Positions 6,942 through 7,687 of a DNA stretch of 7,687 nucleotides are shown here, piece by piece. Each line of letters starts with the position of its first letter. Position 1 is the stretch's first letter. The translations under genes and the position numbers were made by a program. A model generated the notes under the pieces. It saw only the letters and a program-made list of their open reading frames with translations, did not search any database and was not told where the DNA came from. The DNA is from Victivallales bacterium (GTDB taxonomy: Bacteria; Verrucomicrobiota; Lentisphaeria; Victivallales; Victivallaceae), in assembly GCA_019038735.1 (NCBI GenBank), contig JAHOYW010000231.1:1-7687 (forward strand). The letters run 5' to 3'.

Positions 6942-6960
6942 GCCAACTAATTTAGTTGGC
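6942..6960. repeat. Perfect 19-base palindrome
   Basis: GCCAACTAA, a central T, then TTAGTTGGC form two perfect 9-base arms. It could extrude as a cruciform or bind a dimeric protein. No gene start is near enough to call it an operator. Confidence 0.65.
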
Positions 6961-6980
6961 AGTGTAGCGAAGCGTAACGG

Positions 6981-7006
6981 CAATGAGCGTGAGCGGAGCG
7001 AAGGCA
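6981..7006 (+). repeat. GC-rich module copy 2 (CAATGAGCGTGAGCGGAGCG)
   Basis: This stretch is a near-direct copy of 6807-6833. It is directly preceded by another GCGAAGC unit at 6967-6973, so the same short motif clusters in this part of the gap. Confidence 0.65.
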
Positions 7007-7042
7007 ACATTACAAGATGAAACTGGATTATAGAAACGCTTA

Positions 7043-7071
7043 GTGACAGAATCATTGGTGACAGAATCATT
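7043..7071 (+). repeat. Tandem duplication of GTGACAGAATCATT
   Basis: Two identical 14-base units at 7043-7056 and 7058-7071 are joined by one G, a 15-base period. They lie in otherwise AT-rich DNA, followed by a TTTAAAAAAGGGG tract. No mobile-element end was recognised beside them. Confidence 0.75.
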
Positions 7072-7169
7072 TTAAAAAAGGGGTAGAATAAAAAATAAGT
7101 AGTTGCCCCGAATGGCACTAACATAAGCGTTTTAAATGTATGAAATTTATCGATTTGACAAGCAACCCT

Positions 7170-7212
7170 GAGCCGCAGGCTCTTTGGACTGCGGCACTCC
7201 TGTGCCGCTTTT
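7170..7212 (+). repeat. Double-hairpin element, copy A
   Basis: Hairpin 1 is GAGCC-GCA-GGCTC (7170-7182). The linker TTTGGACT (7183-7190) is followed by hairpin 2, GCGGCAC-TCCT-GTGCCGC (7191-7208), and TTTT (7209-7212). Hairpin 2 plus the T run resembles an intrinsic terminator on the plus strand. It shares its architecture and linker with copy B, which lies in the opposite orientation at 7486-7526. Confidence 0.75.
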
Positions 7213-7288
7213 CAATGCGACGGGAAATGATATGATTTCTCGCAAAAAACCACAGTCATCTCATAGAAAATCGTAAACATGAAGTTTG

Positions 7289-7357
7289 TGGAGGGCGAGA
7301 CTCTGTCGAGCCGTAAACATTGAACGTGTTTCGGCTCGTGAGGACACTCGCCCTCCA
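7289..7357. repeat. 69-nt compound hairpin, copy 2 of the TGGAGGGCGAG repeat
   Basis: TGGAGGGCGAG (7289-7299) pairs perfectly with CTCGCCCTCCA (7347-7357). After an internal loop of 7 and 8 bases, CGAGCCG (7307-7313) pairs with CGGCTCG (7332-7338), and past one bulged T, AAACA pairs with TGTTT (7315-7319 with 7327-7331). The left arm is nearly identical to 5744-5767, but this copy has a full partner arm. It is a long symmetrical structure with no gene inside it. Confidence 0.8.
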
Positions 7358-7396
7358 GAAAATACATAGTGCGGCGAGATATGTAAAATGTAAAAT

Positions 7397-7426
7397 GGGG
7401 TATCCTGAAAAATAAATTTTCACCCC
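7397..7426. repeat. Imperfect inverted repeat GGGG-TGAAAA / TTTTCA-CCCC
   Basis: GGGG (7397-7400) and TGAAAA (7406-7411) pair with TTTTCA (7417-7422) and CCCC (7423-7426), with a 5-base bulge on the left and a 5-base loop ATAAA. It is preceded by a short repeat of TGTAAAA. The pairing is visible; the significance is unknown. Confidence 0.45.
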
Positions 7427-7477
7427 TAAAATAAGATAAAAACAGCTTGAGTTTATAAATTATGGAATGATAGTCGC

Positions 7478-7589
7478 AAAAAATACAAAGCGCAAGAGGG
7501 CTTGCGCACTCCAAAGCGCTCCGCGCAGAGTTTTTAGTTTCACAACAGCTTTTGAAGCGTAAATAATCCTTATTGAATTAATATTTATC
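7478..7589 (-). ncRNA. Candidate small RNA of about 110 nt containing double-hairpin copy B
   Basis: A minus-strand promoter at 7596-7624 would start transcription near 7589. About 63 bases of AT-rich sequence lead into copy B (7526 down to 7490), whose second hairpin is followed on this strand by TTTGTATTTTTTG, ending near 7478, as in an intrinsic terminator. A promoter, a structured body and a terminator in order are what a small RNA gene would show. No known RNA family was recognised. The whole unit is inferred, and the element could simply be a dispersed repeat that happens to follow a promoter. Confidence 0.35.
7486..7526 (-). repeat. Double-hairpin element, copy B (inverted relative to A)
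   Basis: On the minus strand: hairpin 1 GCGC-GGA-GCGC (7526-7516), linker TTTGGAGT (7515-7508), hairpin 2 GCGCAAG-CCCT-CTTGCGC (7507-7490), then TTTG. Loop sizes (3 and 4), linker length (8) and hairpin 2 stem length (7) equal those of copy A, while the stem sequences differ yet stay fully paired. Confidence 0.75.
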
Positions 7590-7595
7590 TCTTAT

Positions 7596-7624
7596 CTTAT
7601 ACTATTTTGCATTCAAAAAGTCAA
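7596..7624 (-). promoter_or_regulatory. Good minus-strand promoter facing the gene-free region
   Basis: On the minus strand TTGACT (7619-7624) and TATAAG (7596-7601) lie exactly 17 bases apart, each matching five of six consensus bases. There is no protein gene downstream on this strand until past 6766, so it most likely drives a non-coding transcript. Confidence 0.5.
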
Positions 7625-7668
7625 AAAAACAAGTGGCTGATATACATATAAGGTTTATTTAAAGATTG

Positions 7669-7677
7669 TGCTATAAT
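7669..7677 (+). promoter_or_regulatory. Extended -10 promoter at the right edge
   Basis: TGCTATAAT combines a perfect TATAAT (7672-7677) with the upstream TG of an extended -10 element. No good -35 box is seen at the proper distance, which is acceptable for this promoter type. It should serve a plus-strand gene beginning after the window. Confidence 0.5.
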
Positions 7678-7687
7678 TAAAGATAGA

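Larger units (their letters stand above)
6767..7687. other. Gene-free, repeat-rich intergenic region
   Basis: About 920 bases without a credible CDS on either strand; the open frames here run through repeats and show no family signature. It is a mosaic of short modules: five GCGRAGC motifs (6801, 6819, 6915, 6967, 6993), near-direct repeats, several palindromes, two double-hairpin elements and one compound hairpin, separated by AT-rich DNA. Promoter-like signals lie at the right end. No transposase or CRISPR-like spacing is seen. Confidence 0.8.

Noticed and set aside
6870..7124. Minus-strand open frame of 84 codons
   Set aside because: It runs through the GCGRAGC cluster, the 19-base palindrome and the tandem 14-base repeat, has no ribosome site and shows no family motif; it is best explained as repeats that happen to stay open.
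7155..7160. Perfect TTGACA hexamer on the plus strand
   Set aside because: The sequence 15-19 bases downstream is GC-rich (inside double-hairpin copy A) and has no -10 box.
7212..7514. Minus-strand open frame of 100 codons
   Set aside because: It translates across the 69-nt hairpin and copy B, with no recognisable domain.
7460..7543. 27-codon GTG-initiated minus-strand frame inside the candidate small RNA
   Set aside because: There is no ribosome site before the GTG, and the frame crosses both hairpins; chance is likelier than a small protein.
6767..7687. CRISPR array, insertion sequence or tRNA gene in the gene-free region
   Set aside because: Repeats are not regularly spaced with unique spacers, no transposase remnant or matched terminal repeats with target duplications were seen, and no cloverleaf with a TTCRA arm was found.

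Overview
The window is 7.7 kb of AT-rich bacterial chromosome with eight supported protein genes on both strands, followed by about 0.9 kb with no credible gene that is crowded with short repeats and hairpins. A lipoprotein, an L,D-transpeptidase and a bacterial AccA point to a Gram-negative-type bacterium. The GC-rich intergenic elements of the TGGAGGGCGAG...CTCGCCCTCCA type make me think of the PVC group, perhaps Lentisphaerota. That placement is an impression from the sequence; no search was made.

Left part (1-430): a possible promoter, a perfect 15-bp palindrome and a small stand-alone Lrp/AsnC effector-domain (RAM) protein, closed by a bidirectional terminator. Minus-strand block (459-2948, transcribed right to left): a LOG-family nucleotide hydrolase, then an M28 metallopeptidase-like lipoprotein with the signature residues of zinc glutaminyl cyclases, then an unrecognised protein with two N-terminal membrane helices. 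The first two are tightly packed; the third has its own possible promoter.

Plus-strand block (3130-6766): a membrane-anchored LysM plus YkuD L,D-transpeptidase, accA (acetyl-CoA carboxylase carboxyltransferase alpha subunit), an ArgA-like GNAT acetyltransferase whose start codon overlaps the accA stop, and after a repeat-bearing gap an RluA-family pseudouridine synthase. The first three look like one transcription unit joining cell-wall cross-linking, fatty-acid precursor supply and probably arginine or other N-acetyl metabolism. The link is most likely growth-related housekeeping, not one pathway.

Right part (6767-7687): no convincing CDS. It holds dispersed and tandem short repeats, palindromes, a 69-nt compound hairpin related to one upstream of the RluA gene, and two oppositely oriented copies of a two-hairpin element with a constant 8-nt linker and different but fully paired stems. 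One copy lies downstream of a good minus-strand promoter and is followed by a T-rich run, making a candidate small RNA of about 110 nt. An extended -10 promoter at the right edge probably serves a gene outside the window.

No classic defence system, CRISPR array, transposase, rRNA or tRNA was seen. The most unusual content is the repeat and RNA-like structure on the right and the glutaminyl-cyclase-like lipoprotein.
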